A stretch of 64,000 nucleotides of DNA, from the NCBI RefSeq assembly GCF_004296405.1, contig NZ_PSRR01000006.1, positions 1 through 64,000 of the forward strand, in the 5' to 3' direction. The first letter of the stretch is position 1. The number at the start of each line of letters is the position of its first letter. The position numbers were made by a program, and so were the translations under genes. This DNA comes from Bradyrhizobium sp. Leo170. Lineage in GTDB: Bacteria; Pseudomonadota; Alphaproteobacteria; Rhizobiales; Xanthobacteraceae. The notes beneath the pieces were generated by a model that searched no databases, was not told the origin of the DNA, and saw only the letters and a program-made list of their open reading frames with translations. Positions 27,654 through 37,117 of the stretch are shown piece by piece.

Positions 27654-29246
27654 TCAAGCGGCGGGAAACCTGAGTTCGAAGGTCACGCCTTCACTGGTCG
27701 GCAGGAGCCGGATCGAGCCGCCGTGACTTGTCATCACGGCGCGCACGATCGCAAGGCCCATGCCGGTGCCGCCGGCATCGCGGCGGGTGGTGAAGAAGGC
27801 GTCGAAGATCCGTTCCCGGTTGGCTTCCGAGATCGGATCGCCATCATTGCTCACGATCAGTTTGACGGCCGTACGCTCGTCCACGGCGTCAAGCCGTATA
27901 GTCCTGGCGTTGTGCCGTACGGCGTTGTCGGCGAGGTGTGAGAGGACGATCAGCGCCTTTTCGCCCGACATCCCGATCGGCCGGTCGAGACTGCCTGCCG
28001 CCGTGATAACGCAAGCCGGGAACCGGCCCTTGAGATCGCCGATCACGGGCGCCAGTTCGGTGCGCTCGTTCTGCGGCACGGTTTCGGCACGCGCCAGTTC
28101 GCGTAGCCGCTGAGCCATCGTTTCGAGGCGTTCGGTGTCGCCAAGAATATTCGACACGAAGGTCTTCTGCTCGGCGCGGGTCAGGCCATCCGATTTGCCG
28201 TCCAGGGAATCCAAAAGCAGCTCTGCCGCACCCTTGATCGAGGTGAGCGGCGATTTCAATTCGTGCGTGAGGTGTGCCGAGAACGTCGCGATGTAGTCCG
28301 AACGCCGCGCCAACTGTTCGGCCATGCCAAAGAAGCTGTGCGAGAGCTGTGCGAATTCGCGCGTGCCGTAGTGCCGCAACGGGCGGAATGCGGTGCGATC
28401 GCCTTTGCCGATGCGCGCGGCGCGGCCGATCAGTTCGTGCATGGGCTGGGTGATGGTGCGGGAGAAAAACAGCCCGATCGCCATCGTCGCAAGGATCACG
28501 GCGAGCGCGGCAAGCACGAACTTGACGCGTTCCTGATAGAGATGGTCGAAAATGTTGCTCGGCGTCCGGGTCGTATAGATCACGCCGGCCACGCGGTTGT
28601 TGACGATCACCGGCATCGCGGAAAACACGTGTACGCCGACGCCGCGGCTGATGGAATAGATCGGCGGCGGAGGCTTGTCCGGCACGCGGATCCGCAGCGC
28701 GGCCCGATATTCGCCATGCAGGGCCGCGGCGATTTCTTCGATATGGGCGAGCGACTGTCCGACTTCCTGACGTCCGGCGATCACGACGCCCTGCGGATCG
28801 AGGATCCTGAATCCGGCAAGCGTCACCTTCTGCGTCTCGCGGACGATCGGCAGCAGTCGCGCGCCGATCTCGACATAGGCCTGGTCGGCCGGCGCGCTCG
28901 CGGGCAAGGCGGCGGGCCGCCTTCGCAACAGATCATTGCCGGCCAGATCGAGCGCAGGACGGATCGGCGTGACCTGATCGCCAGGATCGGGCAAGACGCC
29001 GGGCGGGACCTCGGCGCCGAGAGGAATCCCACGGTCAAGCCGCGCCTGCACCTCCTGTGCGAAGATTGCCGCCAGGACGCGGCTCTGGGCGATCAGCTCG
29101 GCCTGGGTCTGGCGAATGAGCTGGTTGTCATAGAGGCGGAAGAAGAACAGGCCGACCAGAGGCAGTATGGCGACGGTCGCCAGCACGGTGAAGATGACCA
29201 GGCCGAGCGATGGCCGCCATTTGTCTGGCGCATTCGGACCACTCAT
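27654..29246 (-). CDS. Sensor histidine kinase (CreC-like)
   Basis: 530 residues from ATG 29246, overlapping the response regulator stop (ATGA). The first membrane helix is about residues 15-38. The periplasmic sensor is about 250 residues with GFRILDPQGVVIAGRQEVGQSL and VHVFSAMPVIVNNRVAGVIY, which is cache-like and similar in layout to CreC. A second helix (about 275-295) and HAMP follow, then the phosphoacceptor His in SAHLTHELKSPLTSI, N box LADNAVRH and ATP lid GGTGMGLAIVRAV. It probably signals to the CreB-like regulator. The identification with CreC rests on architecture and the candidate binding repeats upstream. Confidence 0.88.
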   Translation of the reverse strand: MSGPNAPDKWRPSLGLVIFTVLATVAILPLVGLFFFRLYDNQLIRQTQAELIAQSRVLAAIFAQEVQARLDRGIPLGAEVPPGVLPDPGDQVTPIRPALDLAGNDLLRRRPAALPASAPADQAYVEIGARLLPIVRETQKVTLAGFRILDPQGVVIAGRQEVGQSLAHIEEIAAALHGEYRAALRIRVPDKPPPPIYSISRGVGVHVFSAMPVIVNNRVAGVIYTTRTPSNIFDHLYQERVKFVLAALAVILATMAIGLFFSRTITQPMHELIGRAARIGKGDRTAFRPLRHYGTREFAQLSHSFFGMAEQLARRSDYIATFSAHLTHELKSPLTSIKGAAELLLDSLDGKSDGLTRAEQKTFVSNILGDTERLETMAQRLRELARAETVPQNERTELAPVIGDLKGRFPACVITAAGSLDRPIGMSGEKALIVLSHLADNAVRHNARTIRLDAVDERTAVKLIVSNDGDPISEANRERIFDAFFTTRRDAGGTGMGLAIVRAVMTSHGGSIRLLPTSEGVTFELRFPAA

Positions 29247-29947
29247 GCCTGCGGCTCGCATCGCCCGAGCTTGAAGCCGACGCCGTGAATGGTCTCGATG
29301 ACGTTGTCGCAATTCAGCGCGGCGAGCTTAGCGCGGATGTTGCGGATGTGGCTGTCGATGGTGCGGTCGGACACCTGGATGTTGAGCTGGTAGGCCGCGC
29401 GCATAAGCTGCTCGCGGTTGAAGACGGCCGTCGGCCGCGTCAGGAAGGCACGCAGGATTCCGAACTCGATTGCGGTCAGCCGGAGCGCTGTGCCGGCAAA
29501 TGATGCAACGTGCTGCTCTGGATCGACGGTCAGTCTACCTTGCGTGAGAACCGTGGTGCCGGCTTTGGCGTCGCCGCTGCGCGAGTTCATGCGCCGCAGG
29601 ATGACGTTGACGCGGGCGACGAGCTCGCGCGGGCTGAACGGTTTTGTCACGTAGTCGTCGCCGCCGATCTCGAGGCCCAGCACGCGATCGATCTCGTCGT
29701 CGCGCGCCGACAGGAACAGGATCGGTACGTCGGAAGTCTTTCGTACCTCCCGGCAGACGTCGAGCCCGTCGAGTTCTGGCATCCCGATGTCGAGAACGAT
29801 GAGGTTAGGCCGGTCGCTCGCAAATCGGGCGAGCGCCTCCTTGCCGTCGCGCGCCTCGACAACGTTCATGCCGGCTTTCTTGAGGGCGACGCGGATGACT
29901 TCGCGGATGTGCAGGTCGTCGTCGACGATAAGAATACGGTGCGTCAA
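29243..29947 (-). CDS. OmpR-family response regulator (CreB-like)
   Basis: 234 residues from a TTG at 29947, chosen because GGAGAG lies six bases before it and translation then begins MTHRILIVDDD; no ATG fits. The receiver has Asp53 in LIVLDIGMPELDG and Lys in YVTKPF. The C-terminal winged helix has LTAIEFGILRAFLTRP and HGVGFKLGR. It is 20 bp after the DUF4173 gene and overlaps the kinase gene, so the three form one operon. A much longer frame continues upstream but is a shadow of the membrane-protein gene. Confidence 0.88.
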   Translation of the reverse strand: MTHRILIVDDDLHIREVIRVALKKAGMNVVEARDGKEALARFASDRPNLIVLDIGMPELDGLDVCREVRKTSDVPILFLSARDDEIDRVLGLEIGGDDYVTKPFSPRELVARVNVILRRMNSRSGDAKAGTTVLTQGRLTVDPEQHVASFAGTALRLTAIEFGILRAFLTRPTAVFNREQLMRAAYQLNIQVSDRTIDSHIRNIRAKLAALNCDNVIETIHGVGFKLGRCEPQA

Positions 29948-29967
29948 ACGTCTCTCCAGCCCGCTCG

Positions 29968-31458
29968 TCAACCCGTGACCTTGTTCTTCTGTTCGCCATC
30001 GAGATAGCGCTGCAGGCGCCAGCTTCGAAAACCCCAGGAACGCCAGGACGCCATATCCTGCCGCTGCTGTTCTACAAGCGAATCCCGGCGGAAAACAAGG
30101 CACGGATCGCTGGTGCGAAGCTGGAGGACCTTCTCGATCGCGGGCAGCGCCTGCGGCCCGAGCTGAGCCAGGTAGTTTATGTCGAGCTGCAAGCCCTTGC
30201 CGGACACGTCCCGGCTGTGGGTGACATTGTAGTCGGCAATGATTGCAGCGAAGTTGACGAGCGAGCAGACATAGAGCACGGCCGTCAACGTGACCAGGTT
30301 TGCTGCTATCAGCCAGGCGTTGGAACGGTCCAGCATGATGCGGGCGACGATCAATAGAAGTCCGATGGCGACCAGCAGCATCCAGATGAAAGCGGCCACG
30401 CGCCAATAGGTCAGAAGATAGATCTGCACATAGAGGTCGAGCCGGTAGATGGCGGAAGCGACCAGCAGGACGTTCTGCGCCACCCACAAATAGACCAGGG
30501 GCCGTATCACCTTGGACCCTTCGGCCGGACCACCAGGCCGAATTGCGACGAGAACGAAGCCCGCTGCCAGCAGGGCCGTGACAATCAGCGGATAGGCCCC
30601 GCGATGGGCATATGAGGCATAGGTGACGCCGGCCGGGAGCGCCGCATTGCCCCAGAGATAAACCGCGTCCAGGATCGTCTGAACCGCGAACAGCAGATTG
30701 AACAGGATCAGCGAACGCAGGATGGTCGGTGCGCCGAGGAAGTCGACGACATCGGAAGATGTGTCCGCGGCCGGCGTGGGGGATTCTGCCGCGGCAGTGA
30801 CCGAGCCCGATTTGCGTCGCCATCTGACATGGATAAACGGCCAGACAAGGGATATTGCCACGATCCAGAACAGCGCCCGCGCGACGCTCAGATGCGAAGC
30901 GGCGCTGCCGGGGTTGATCAGGCTGATCCATTTTTCGAGCACAGGATTGGCAGCGACGAATAAGGCGAGGAATACTGTTCCGAGCAAGGCCGGTACGAAC
31001 CACAGGATGAAGCCGCTGGTCAGCGCCGGGAGGTTGAACATCCCGAGTGCGTCCACAAAGAACCTGAAAGGACTGACCAGGAAGAGGTCGCAAAGCGCCG
31101 CCGCCCGTTCGCCAAAGCCGGTGAGACCAGGGTTGGTCGTGAGCAGGAGACCAGCGCCGAGCGCGAGCAAGATGATTGCAAGTGACGCCGCATTTACTTC
31201 CTCCACGGTCGGCACAAGGCCGGCGATCACGAGGAGGCCGCCGAGCATCGCTCGACGCTTGTCCAGCTTGGCGATGTTGGCAAGCAGCGAACCGCAGGCC
31301 AGCGCGAGGGCGAAAACAGTAACCGATATTCCGACTCGCTCGCCGTAGAACAGGAAGTCGGCAAGTGCAGCCAGCGCGACCGCGATCGCGAGCTTGGCCG
31401 ACAGGGATAAGCTTTGGACGGGCCGGATATCGGCGGCCGGCGAAGCGAGACTCGTCAT
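29968..31458 (-). CDS. Polytopic membrane protein, DUF4173 type
   Basis: 496 residues from ATG 31458. It has a dozen or so hydrophobic segments spread over the first 440 residues, including the stretch AHRGAYPLIVTALLAAGFVLVA that I associate with DUF4173 proteins. A polar C-terminal tail of about 75 residues (WRSWGFRSWRLQRYLDGEQ) follows. Function is unknown. It is the first gene of an operon with a CreBC-like two-component system, the position that suggests a membrane protein controlled by or feeding signals to that system, as CreD is in enterobacteria. It is not obviously a CreD homologue. Confidence 0.75.
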   Translation of the reverse strand: MTSLASPAADIRPVQSLSLSAKLAIAVALAALADFLFYGERVGISVTVFALALACGSLLANIAKLDKRRAMLGGLLVIAGLVPTVEEVNAASLAIILLALGAGLLLTTNPGLTGFGERAAALCDLFLVSPFRFFVDALGMFNLPALTSGFILWFVPALLGTVFLALFVAANPVLEKWISLINPGSAASHLSVARALFWIVAISLVWPFIHVRWRRKSGSVTAAAESPTPAADTSSDVVDFLGAPTILRSLILFNLLFAVQTILDAVYLWGNAALPAGVTYASYAHRGAYPLIVTALLAAGFVLVAIRPGGPAEGSKVIRPLVYLWVAQNVLLVASAIYRLDLYVQIYLLTYWRVAAFIWMLLVAIGLLLIVARIMLDRSNAWLIAANLVTLTAVLYVCSLVNFAAIIADYNVTHSRDVSGKGLQLDINYLAQLGPQALPAIEKVLQLRTSDPCLVFRRDSLVEQQRQDMASWRSWGFRSWRLQRYLDGEQKNKVTG

Positions 31459-31549
31459 GTCAATTCCTTTGCGGATGTCGAACGCGGCGGACCTTGAACT
31501 GACGTTGTGCAAATCTCGAAATGGTCGTCTGCACGACTTCAGGAGTTTT

Positions 31550-31566
31550 GTGCAGTTTCCGTGCAG
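31550..31566 (-). promoter_or_regulatory. Direct repeats resembling a CreB-type binding site
   Basis: On the minus strand two copies of TGCAC are spaced by six bases (11-bp period), 92 bp upstream of the DUF4173 start. The known CreB tag in enterobacteria is TTCAC-N6-TTCAC, so each half-site differs at one base and the spacing matches. A further GTGCAA on the plus strand (31507-31512) lies 43 bp away. It may be the operator of the adjacent CreB-like regulator. Confidence 0.4.
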
Positions 31567-31644
31567 GCCTGTTTAAGTGCTCGCGCGGCGTGTGCGCATT
31601 TGATAGGGGCGAGGTCTCTCGTTTCACACGCGGCGTCGCCAACC

Positions 31645-32946
31645 ATGAAATTTCGAAATCGTGTCGTTATCATCGGGCTCTGGTTCATCGGGCTGGTGCT
31701 CGCCCTTGTCGCCGCCAACAAGAACGAGCCCTATCTCGCTGTGCTCCGTGGGACGGGAAACATCGGGCTCGTGGTCATGAGCGGCGTGCTGGTCGTCGTC
31801 CTGCTGCTTCGCGGCTCCTGGCGGCGAGGGCTTTCGAGAAGACTGCTGGTCCTGGTGTGGTGCCTGCCGCCGCTTCTGATGCTGGGCGCGCATCTTACGT
31901 TCGAGCTGCGCAAGCGCGAGGTGCTGCGGGCCGACGCTGCGCAGGCGCGCAGCCTTGGGCCGCACTTCATGGTCGGCTATTCGTCGGTCTCAGCGGTGAC
32001 GGTGCTGGCGGAGGAGGGGCTGATCGGCGGCATCTATGTCAGCAAGCACAATCTGCGGCGAAAGTCGGCGGAGGCGTTGAAAGTCGAGATCGCAACGCTT
32101 CAGGACAAGCGGCGTGCTGCAGGGCTCCCGCCCCTGATCGTCGCGGCCGACCAGGAAGGCGGCATCGTTTCTCATCTGTCGCCGCCACTGACCAAACTGC
32201 CGGCGCTGGCCACATTGGCGGAGATGACGCCGGACCTGCGGAAGGCGAAGGCCGAAGAATTCGGCCGTATTCACGGACAGGAATTGGCGGCGCTCGGGGT
32301 CAATCTCAATTTTGCCCCGGTGCTCGACCTGCGGCCCGAGTCGGGGCGTAACCGATTTGATTTCAATACGCTGATCGGCCGCCGGGCAATCTCAGCCGAT
32401 CCCGCCATCGTCGGCGAGATCGCGCAGGCCTATGTTCGCGGCCTCGAAGCGTTCGGCGTCGGCGCAACCGTAAAGCATTTTCCCGGCTTGGGCCGGGTGC
32501 GTGCCGATACCCATCACTTCAGTGCGGAGCTCGGAACATCAGTGGACGAACTGGAAGCATCCGACTGGCGTCCGTTCCGGGATGTGCTGACGCACTCAAA
32601 GGCGCAGCTCATGGTCGGCCATGTGACTCTCACCGCGATCGATCCGGATCACGCGGCCTCGCACTCAAAGCGCGTCATCGACGGGATCATCCGAAACAAG
32701 TGGAACTACCAGGGCATCGTGATGACAGATGACCTGGTGATGGGAGCGATTTACCAGCACAATGTCTGCGATGCCGTCGTCGAGGCGCTCAATGCCGGCG
32801 TCGACATGCTCCTGGTCGCATTCGACGGCGCGCAATTTTATCGAATCTTTGCCTGCGCGCTGGACGCATCCCGACAAGGAAAGCTGGATCCGGCTATGCT
32901 CCGCCAAAGCGAGGCGCGCTTGAGACGCGCATTTCCGGGAGATTGA
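31645..32946 (+). CDS. Membrane-anchored glycoside hydrolase family 3 (NagZ-like)
   Basis: 433 residues from ATG 31645. Three hydrophobic segments (about residues 6-25, 40-57 and 68-88) precede a GH3 catalytic domain. Visible motifs are IVAADQEGGIVSHL, NLNFAPVLDLRP, the substrate loop KHFPGLGRVRADTHH (family KHFPGHG..D.H, with Leu for the usual His) and the nucleophile region VMTDDLVMGAI. NagZ enzymes remove N-acetylglucosamine from wall fragments in the cytoplasm. The membrane anchor here is unusual and could place the enzyme outside. It is divergent from the DUF4173/two-component operon across 186 bp. Confidence 0.82.
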   Translation: MKFRNRVVIIGLWFIGLVLALVAANKNEPYLAVLRGTGNIGLVVMSGVLVVVLLLRGSWRRGLSRRLLVLVWCLPPLLMLGAHLTFELRKREVLRADAAQARSLGPHFMVGYSSVSAVTVLAEEGLIGGIYVSKHNLRRKSAEALKVEIATLQDKRRAAGLPPLIVAADQEGGIVSHLSPPLTKLPALATLAEMTPDLRKAKAEEFGRIHGQELAALGVNLNFAPVLDLRPESGRNRFDFNTLIGRRAISADPAIVGEIAQAYVRGLEAFGVGATVKHFPGLGRVRADTHHFSAELGTSVDELEASDWRPFRDVLTHSKAQLMVGHVTLTAIDPDHAASHSKRVIDGIIRNKWNYQGIVMTDDLVMGAIYQHNVCDAVVEALNAGVDMLLVAFDGAQFYRIFACALDASRQGKLDPAMLRQSEARLRRAFPGD

Positions 32947-33232
32947 GGACGTCCGTGGGGCGCGGGCGACGCAGATGCCCGGAACGAGCCCAGATGCTGC
33001 GACAGCAAACTGCGCCGCCTTTTTTTCAAAAATGAACGATCGAGCCCGCTGATGGCCGCGGGGCGGGTGAGAAATTTGATCGGACAATCCGGGGATGAAC
33101 CTCTAAAGTCACTGTATCAGTCTTCCCGTCGGGACCCGGGCGCCGTTGCCTGGCTTCCGACCGAGCCGATCTTGTCCGCTGAAGTGTCGTTCCGCCACCC
33201 CGCTGTAGCAACAACACCGTCACGGCTTCGCG

Positions 33233-34066
33233 ATGAACATCTTCGATCCGCAAGGTCCGATCGCCGCTGCGCAGAAGACGATTCTGATCGACTCGGTCGG
33301 GATCATGCTCGCGATCGTCCTGCCGACGATCGCGGCAATCTTTGCCTTTGCATTCTGGTTTCGAGAGTCCAATCCACGGGCGACCTATCAGCCTCATTGG
33401 GCTTATTCCGGCCGCCTCGAGCTCGTGGTGTGGTCGATCCCGACGCTGACGATCATTCTGCTCGGAGGGGTCGCCTGGATCGGATCGCATCAGCTCGATC
33501 CTGCCCGGCCCATTGATGGGACCGGCGCGCCGGTCCGCATCCAGGTCGTGTCGCTCGATTGGAAGTGGCTCTTCATCTATCCGGACCAGGGGATCGCGAC
33601 CGTCAACACGCTGACGGTGCCGGTCGGCTCTCCCCTTGATCTTGAACTGACCTCCGGCAGCGTGATGAACGCGTTCTTCATCCCGCAGCTTGGCAGCATG
33701 ATCTACACGATGAACGGGATGGTGACGCGGCTGAAGCTGCGTGCCGACAATCAGGGCACCCTTCAGGGCCTGTCGTCCCATTTCAGCGGGGATGGCTTTC
33801 CCGACATGAAGTTCGACGTCCAGGTCGTACCGCAGCTCCAGTTTCCTGACTGGGTGGCACGCACCGCCCAGACCGATCGTGTCTTGAACGCGGAAAGCTA
33901 CGGAAAGCTCGCCCAGCAATCGGTCGAGACCGTGACATCCACCTATCGGCTCGAGGATCCGCGGCTGTTCCACGCCATCGTGACCCAGGAGATCCCCCCG
34001 GGCCCGGGACCGAAGCTGACGTCGGAAAGCGCGCAGTCGCATATCGGAGGCCAAGATGTTCGGTAA
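33233..34066 (+). CDS. cyoA: Cytochrome o ubiquinol oxidase subunit II
   Basis: 277 residues. Two membrane helices (about residues 18-43 and 62-82) are followed by a periplasmic cupredoxin domain with [41 protein letters not shown] and [15 protein letters not shown]. Copper A ligands are absent, as expected for a quinol oxidase. Family members normally begin with a lipoprotein signal ending in a Cys. Here an in-frame stop lies nine codons before ATG 33233 and no lipobox is visible. It overlaps cyoB by 11 bp. It docks quinol electrons to subunit I. Confidence 0.9.
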   Translation: MNIFDPQGPIAAAQKTILIDSVGIMLAIVLPTIAAIFAFAFWFRESNPRATYQPHWAYSGRLELVVWSIPTLTIILLGGVAWIGSHQLDPARPIDGTGAPVRIQVVSLDWKWLFIYPDQGIATVNTLTVPVGSPLDLELTSGSVMNAFFIPQLGSMIYTMNGMVTRLKLRADNQGTLQGLSSHFSGDGFPDMKFDVQVVPQLQFPDWVARTAQTDRVLNAESYGKLAQQSVETVTSTYRLEDPRLFHAIVTQEIPPGPGPKLTSESAQSHIGGQDVR

Positions 34067-36053
34067 GCTGAACTGGTCCGCCATTCCGATCGATCAGCCG
34101 ATTCCGATGATCGCCTCGGGCGTGGTCGCGCTCGTCATCCTCGGGGTCCTCGCCTGGGTCGTCCTTGCCGGCCACCTGCCATATCTCTGGCGCGAATGGA
34201 TCACCAGCGTCGATCACAAGCGGATCGGCGTCATGTACACCTTGCTCGCGATGGTGATGCTGCTGCGCGGTTTCTCCGACGCGCTGATGATGCGGTCCCA
34301 GCAGGCAGTTGCCTTCCAGTCGCAAGGCTATCTGCCGCCCGAGCACTACAACCAGATTTTCTCCGCGCATGGCACGATCATGATCTTCTTCGTGGCGATG
34401 CCGTTCGTGATCGGGCTGATGAATCTGGTGGTGCCGCTGCAGCTCGGCGTGCGCGACGTGGCGTTTCCGACCTTGAATTCCGTCGGCTTCTGGCTCACTG
34501 CAACAGGCGCGCTGCTGGTCAACATCTCGCTCGTGGTCGGTGAGTTCGCGCGCACCGGATGGCTGCCTTATCCGCCGCTGTCGGGACTCACTTATTCGCC
34601 GGGTGTCGGCGTCGACTATTACCTCTGGGCGCTTCAGATCTCCGGCGTCGGCACGCTGGTTGCCGGCATCAATCTCGTTACCACGGTGCTGAAGCTGCGC
34701 ACCAGGGGCATGACATATTTGCGCATGCCAATGTTCTGCTGGACCACGCTCGCCTCGAGTTTGTTGATCGTGGCGGCGTTTCCGATCCTGACGGCAACGC
34801 TGGCGATGCTGATTCTCGACCGCTATTTCGGCTTCCATTTCTTCACCAATGAGGCCGGCGGCAACGTGATGATGTTCATGAACCTGATCTGGGCGTGGGG
34901 TCACCCCGAGGTCTACATCCTTGTGCTGCCTGCGTTCGGAATCTTCTCTGAGGTGGTCTCGACGTTTTCGGGCAAGCCGCTGTTCGGCTATCGGTCTATG
35001 GTGCTCGCCACCATGGCGATCTGCGTCATCTCCTTCATGGTGTGGCTGCACCATTTCTTCACCATGGGCGCCGGTCCCTATGTCAATGCGATCTTCGGGA
35101 TCGCCAGCATGATCATCGCGGTGCCGACCGGCGTGAAGATCTACAACTGGCTGTTCACGATGTATGGTGGACGGGTGCGGTTCGACACGCCGATGCTGTG
35201 GGCGATCGGCTTCATGGTGACGTTCATCCTCGGCGGCCTCACCGGGGTGCTGGTCGCCGTGCCGCCCGCGGACTTCCTGCTTCACAACAGCCTGTTCCTG
35301 GTCGCTCACTTTCACAACGTGATCATCGGTGGCGTGCTGTTCGGCGCTTTCGCGGGCTATGCATATTGGTTTCCGAAGGCGTTCGGCTTCCGCCTGCATG
35401 AGGGGCTCGGCAAAGCGGCGTTCTGGTGCTGGCTGATCGGGTTCTACGTCGCGTTCATGCCGCTCTATGCGCTCGGCTTTCTCGGCATGACGCGGCGAAT
35501 GCAGCATTACGATGTCCCGGAATGGCGCCCGTGGCTCCTGATCGCAGGGGTTGGCGCCGTCATTATCCTGATCGGGATCATCTTCCAGATCATGCAGCTC
35601 ACCGTCAGCATTCATCGTCGCGAAGAGCTGCGCGACCGCACCGGCGATCCGTGGGACGGGCGATCGCTGGAATGGGCAACGGCCTCGCCGCCGCCGGTAT
35701 TCAATTTCGCGATTCCACCTGATGTGACCGGGGAGGACGCTTACTGGTCATTGAAGGCGCATGCCAAGCAGCAGGGTCTCGAGAAGCGCGAGCTCGACTA
35801 CAAGGACATCGAGATGCCGCGCAATTCCCCGACCGGCTTCGTGTGCGCCTTCTTCGCGACCATCATGGGCTTTGCGTTGATCTGGCACATCTGGTGGATG
35901 GTCGCGGCCGGTGTGATCGGCGCCTTCGCCACCTTCGTCGCATTCGCATGGCGGGACCATGACGAATACGTCATCGCGGCGAAGGAGGTGGCGCGCATCG
36001 ACCGCGCCAATATCGAAGAGCGGCGCGCCCTGACCAGCTTGGCGGGAGCCTGA
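34056..36053 (+). CDS. cyoB: Cytochrome o ubiquinol oxidase subunit I
   Basis: 665 residues, the normal length, with about 15 membrane helices. The heme-copper core is complete: low-spin heme ligand region [19 protein letters not shown], CuB and His-Tyr motif [22 protein letters not shown], the HHFFTMG pair, and [19 protein letters not shown] with both heme His. It reduces O2 to water with quinol electrons and pumps protons. It lies between cyoA (11-bp overlap) and cyoC (3-bp gap). Confidence 0.96.
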   Translation: MFGKLNWSAIPIDQPIPMIASGVVALVILGVLAWVVLAGHLPYLWREWITSVDHKRIGVMYTLLAMVMLLRGFSDALMMRSQQAVAFQSQGYLPPEHYNQIFSAHGTIMIFFVAMPFVIGLMNLVVPLQLGVRDVAFPTLNSVGFWLTATGALLVNISLVVGEFARTGWLPYPPLSGLTYSPGVGVDYYLWALQISGVGTLVAGINLVTTVLKLRTRGMTYLRMPMFCWTTLASSLLIVAAFPILTATLAMLILDRYFGFHFFTNEAGGNVMMFMNLIWAWGHPEVYILVLPAFGIFSEVVSTFSGKPLFGYRSMVLATMAICVISFMVWLHHFFTMGAGPYVNAIFGIASMIIAVPTGVKIYNWLFTMYGGRVRFDTPMLWAIGFMVTFILGGLTGVLVAVPPADFLLHNSLFLVAHFHNVIIGGVLFGAFAGYAYWFPKAFGFRLHEGLGKAAFWCWLIGFYVAFMPLYALGFLGMTRRMQHYDVPEWRPWLLIAGVGAVIILIGIIFQIMQLTVSIHRREELRDRTGDPWDGRSLEWATASPPPVFNFAIPPDVTGEDAYWSLKAHAKQQGLEKRELDYKDIEMPRNSPTGFVCAFFATIMGFALIWHIWWMVAAGVIGAFATFVAFAWRDHDEYVIAAKEVARIDRANIEERRALTSLAGA

Positions 36054-36056
36054 GCC

Positions 36057-36707
36057 ATGGCCGACACGACGCTGGCATATGCTCAAGCCGATCCGCACCG
36101 TCTGCGCGGGATCGCGCATGCCGCGGTCGCGCACGCGGGACCGGCGCCGAAGCGGATCGTCACAGGCTTCGGTTTCTGGATATTCCTGCTCAGCGACATC
36201 GTCATGTTCTCGTGCTTCTTCGCGACCTATGCGGTCCTGGTTGACCAGACCGCAGGGGGGCCGAAGGGGGCCGAACTGTTCGATCTCAGGAGAGTCGCGG
36301 TCGAGACCGTCTTCCTGTTGCTGTCAAGTTTCACCTGCGGGCTCGCCAACATCGCGGCCGATATTCGAAACAGGTTCTGGTTCCAGGTGGGCATGGCGGC
36401 GACTTGCGTTCTCGGCCTGGCCTTCCTGTACCTTGAGGCGCGCGAGTTTGCGGACCTGGTCGCACGCGGTGCGGGGCCGACGCGCAGCGCGTTTCTGACC
36501 GCCTTCTTCAGCCTCGTCGGTTGCCATGGCCTGCATGTCTCTGCCGGCATCCTCTGGCTGCTGACGATGATGGCGCAGGTGGTCGCCAAGGGCTTTCGGG
36601 CCGACATTGGGCGACGCATCATGTGCTTTGCGCTGTTCTGGCACGCCCTCGATATCATCTGGGTCGCGGTATTTTCGGTGGTCTACCTGCTCGGGAGCAA
36701 GCCATGA
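36057..36707 (+). CDS. cyoC: Cytochrome o ubiquinol oxidase subunit III
   Basis: 216 residues with five membrane helices. It shows the subunit III stretches GFWIFLLSDIVMFSCFFATYAVL, the ETVFLLLSSFTCGLA helix and LVGCHGLHVSAGILWLL, and ends in FWHALDIIWVAVFSVVYLLG. It stabilises the oxidase core. The stop overlaps the cyoD start by four bases. Confidence 0.95.
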   Translation: MADTTLAYAQADPHRLRGIAHAAVAHAGPAPKRIVTGFGFWIFLLSDIVMFSCFFATYAVLVDQTAGGPKGAELFDLRRVAVETVFLLLSSFTCGLANIAADIRNRFWFQVGMAATCVLGLAFLYLEAREFADLVARGAGPTRSAFLTAFFSLVGCHGLHVSAGILWLLTMMAQVVAKGFRADIGRRIMCFALFWHALDIIWVAVFSVVYLLGSKP

Positions 36708-37093
36708 GCGATCAAGCTTTGGAACAGCACCGTATCGATCTGGCACCGGGCGACGAAGGCGAGGGCGGCGTCGGCCTGCGCGTACTCGGCTATGTCACCG
36801 GCCTTGGCCTTGCACTCCTGTTGACGGCGACCTCGTTCTTTGTTGCCGGCACCGACCTGGTCTGGCAGCCGAGCATTCCCGTTGCCATCATCGTGCTGGC
36901 GATCGCCCAGATGGGCGTGCATCTCGTCTTCTTCCTCCACATCACGACCGGGCCTGACAACACCAACAACGTGATGGCGCTTGCCTTCGGCGTGCTCATC
37001 GTTTTCCTGGTGATTGGCGGCTCGCTATGGATCATGGCGAACCTCAATCAGAATATGATGCCGATGGACCAGATCATGCAGATGCAGCGCTAG
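36704..37093 (+). CDS. cyoD: Cytochrome o ubiquinol oxidase subunit IV
   Basis: 129 residues from ATG 36704 (MSDQALEQHRIDL). Three membrane helices are visible, with QMGVHLVFFLHITTGPDNTNN and a C-terminal LWIMANLNQNMM, which are typical of CyoD. It assists oxidase assembly. It is the last gene of the cluster; no cyoE (heme O synthase) gene follows, so heme O must be made from a gene elsewhere. It converges on the OpgC-like gene with 24 bp between stops. Confidence 0.94.
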   Translation: MSDQALEQHRIDLAPGDEGEGGVGLRVLGYVTGLGLALLLTATSFFVAGTDLVWQPSIPVAIIVLAIAQMGVHLVFFLHITTGPDNTNNVMALAFGVLIVFLVIGGSLWIMANLNQNMMPMDQIMQMQR

Positions 37094-37117
37094 CGCTGCA
37101 CGACCCCTGAAGCGGTT

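Noticed and set aside
29948-31093. N-terminal extension of the CreB-like regulator to 616 residues
   Set aside because: The extension is out of frame with and inside the DUF4173 gene; a TTG with good ribosome-site spacing gives a normal-length regulator.
33783-35615. 610-codon minus-strand frame
   Set aside because: It is antisense to cyoA/cyoB; its translation is dominated by Asp, His, Arg and Gln with no recognisable fold.
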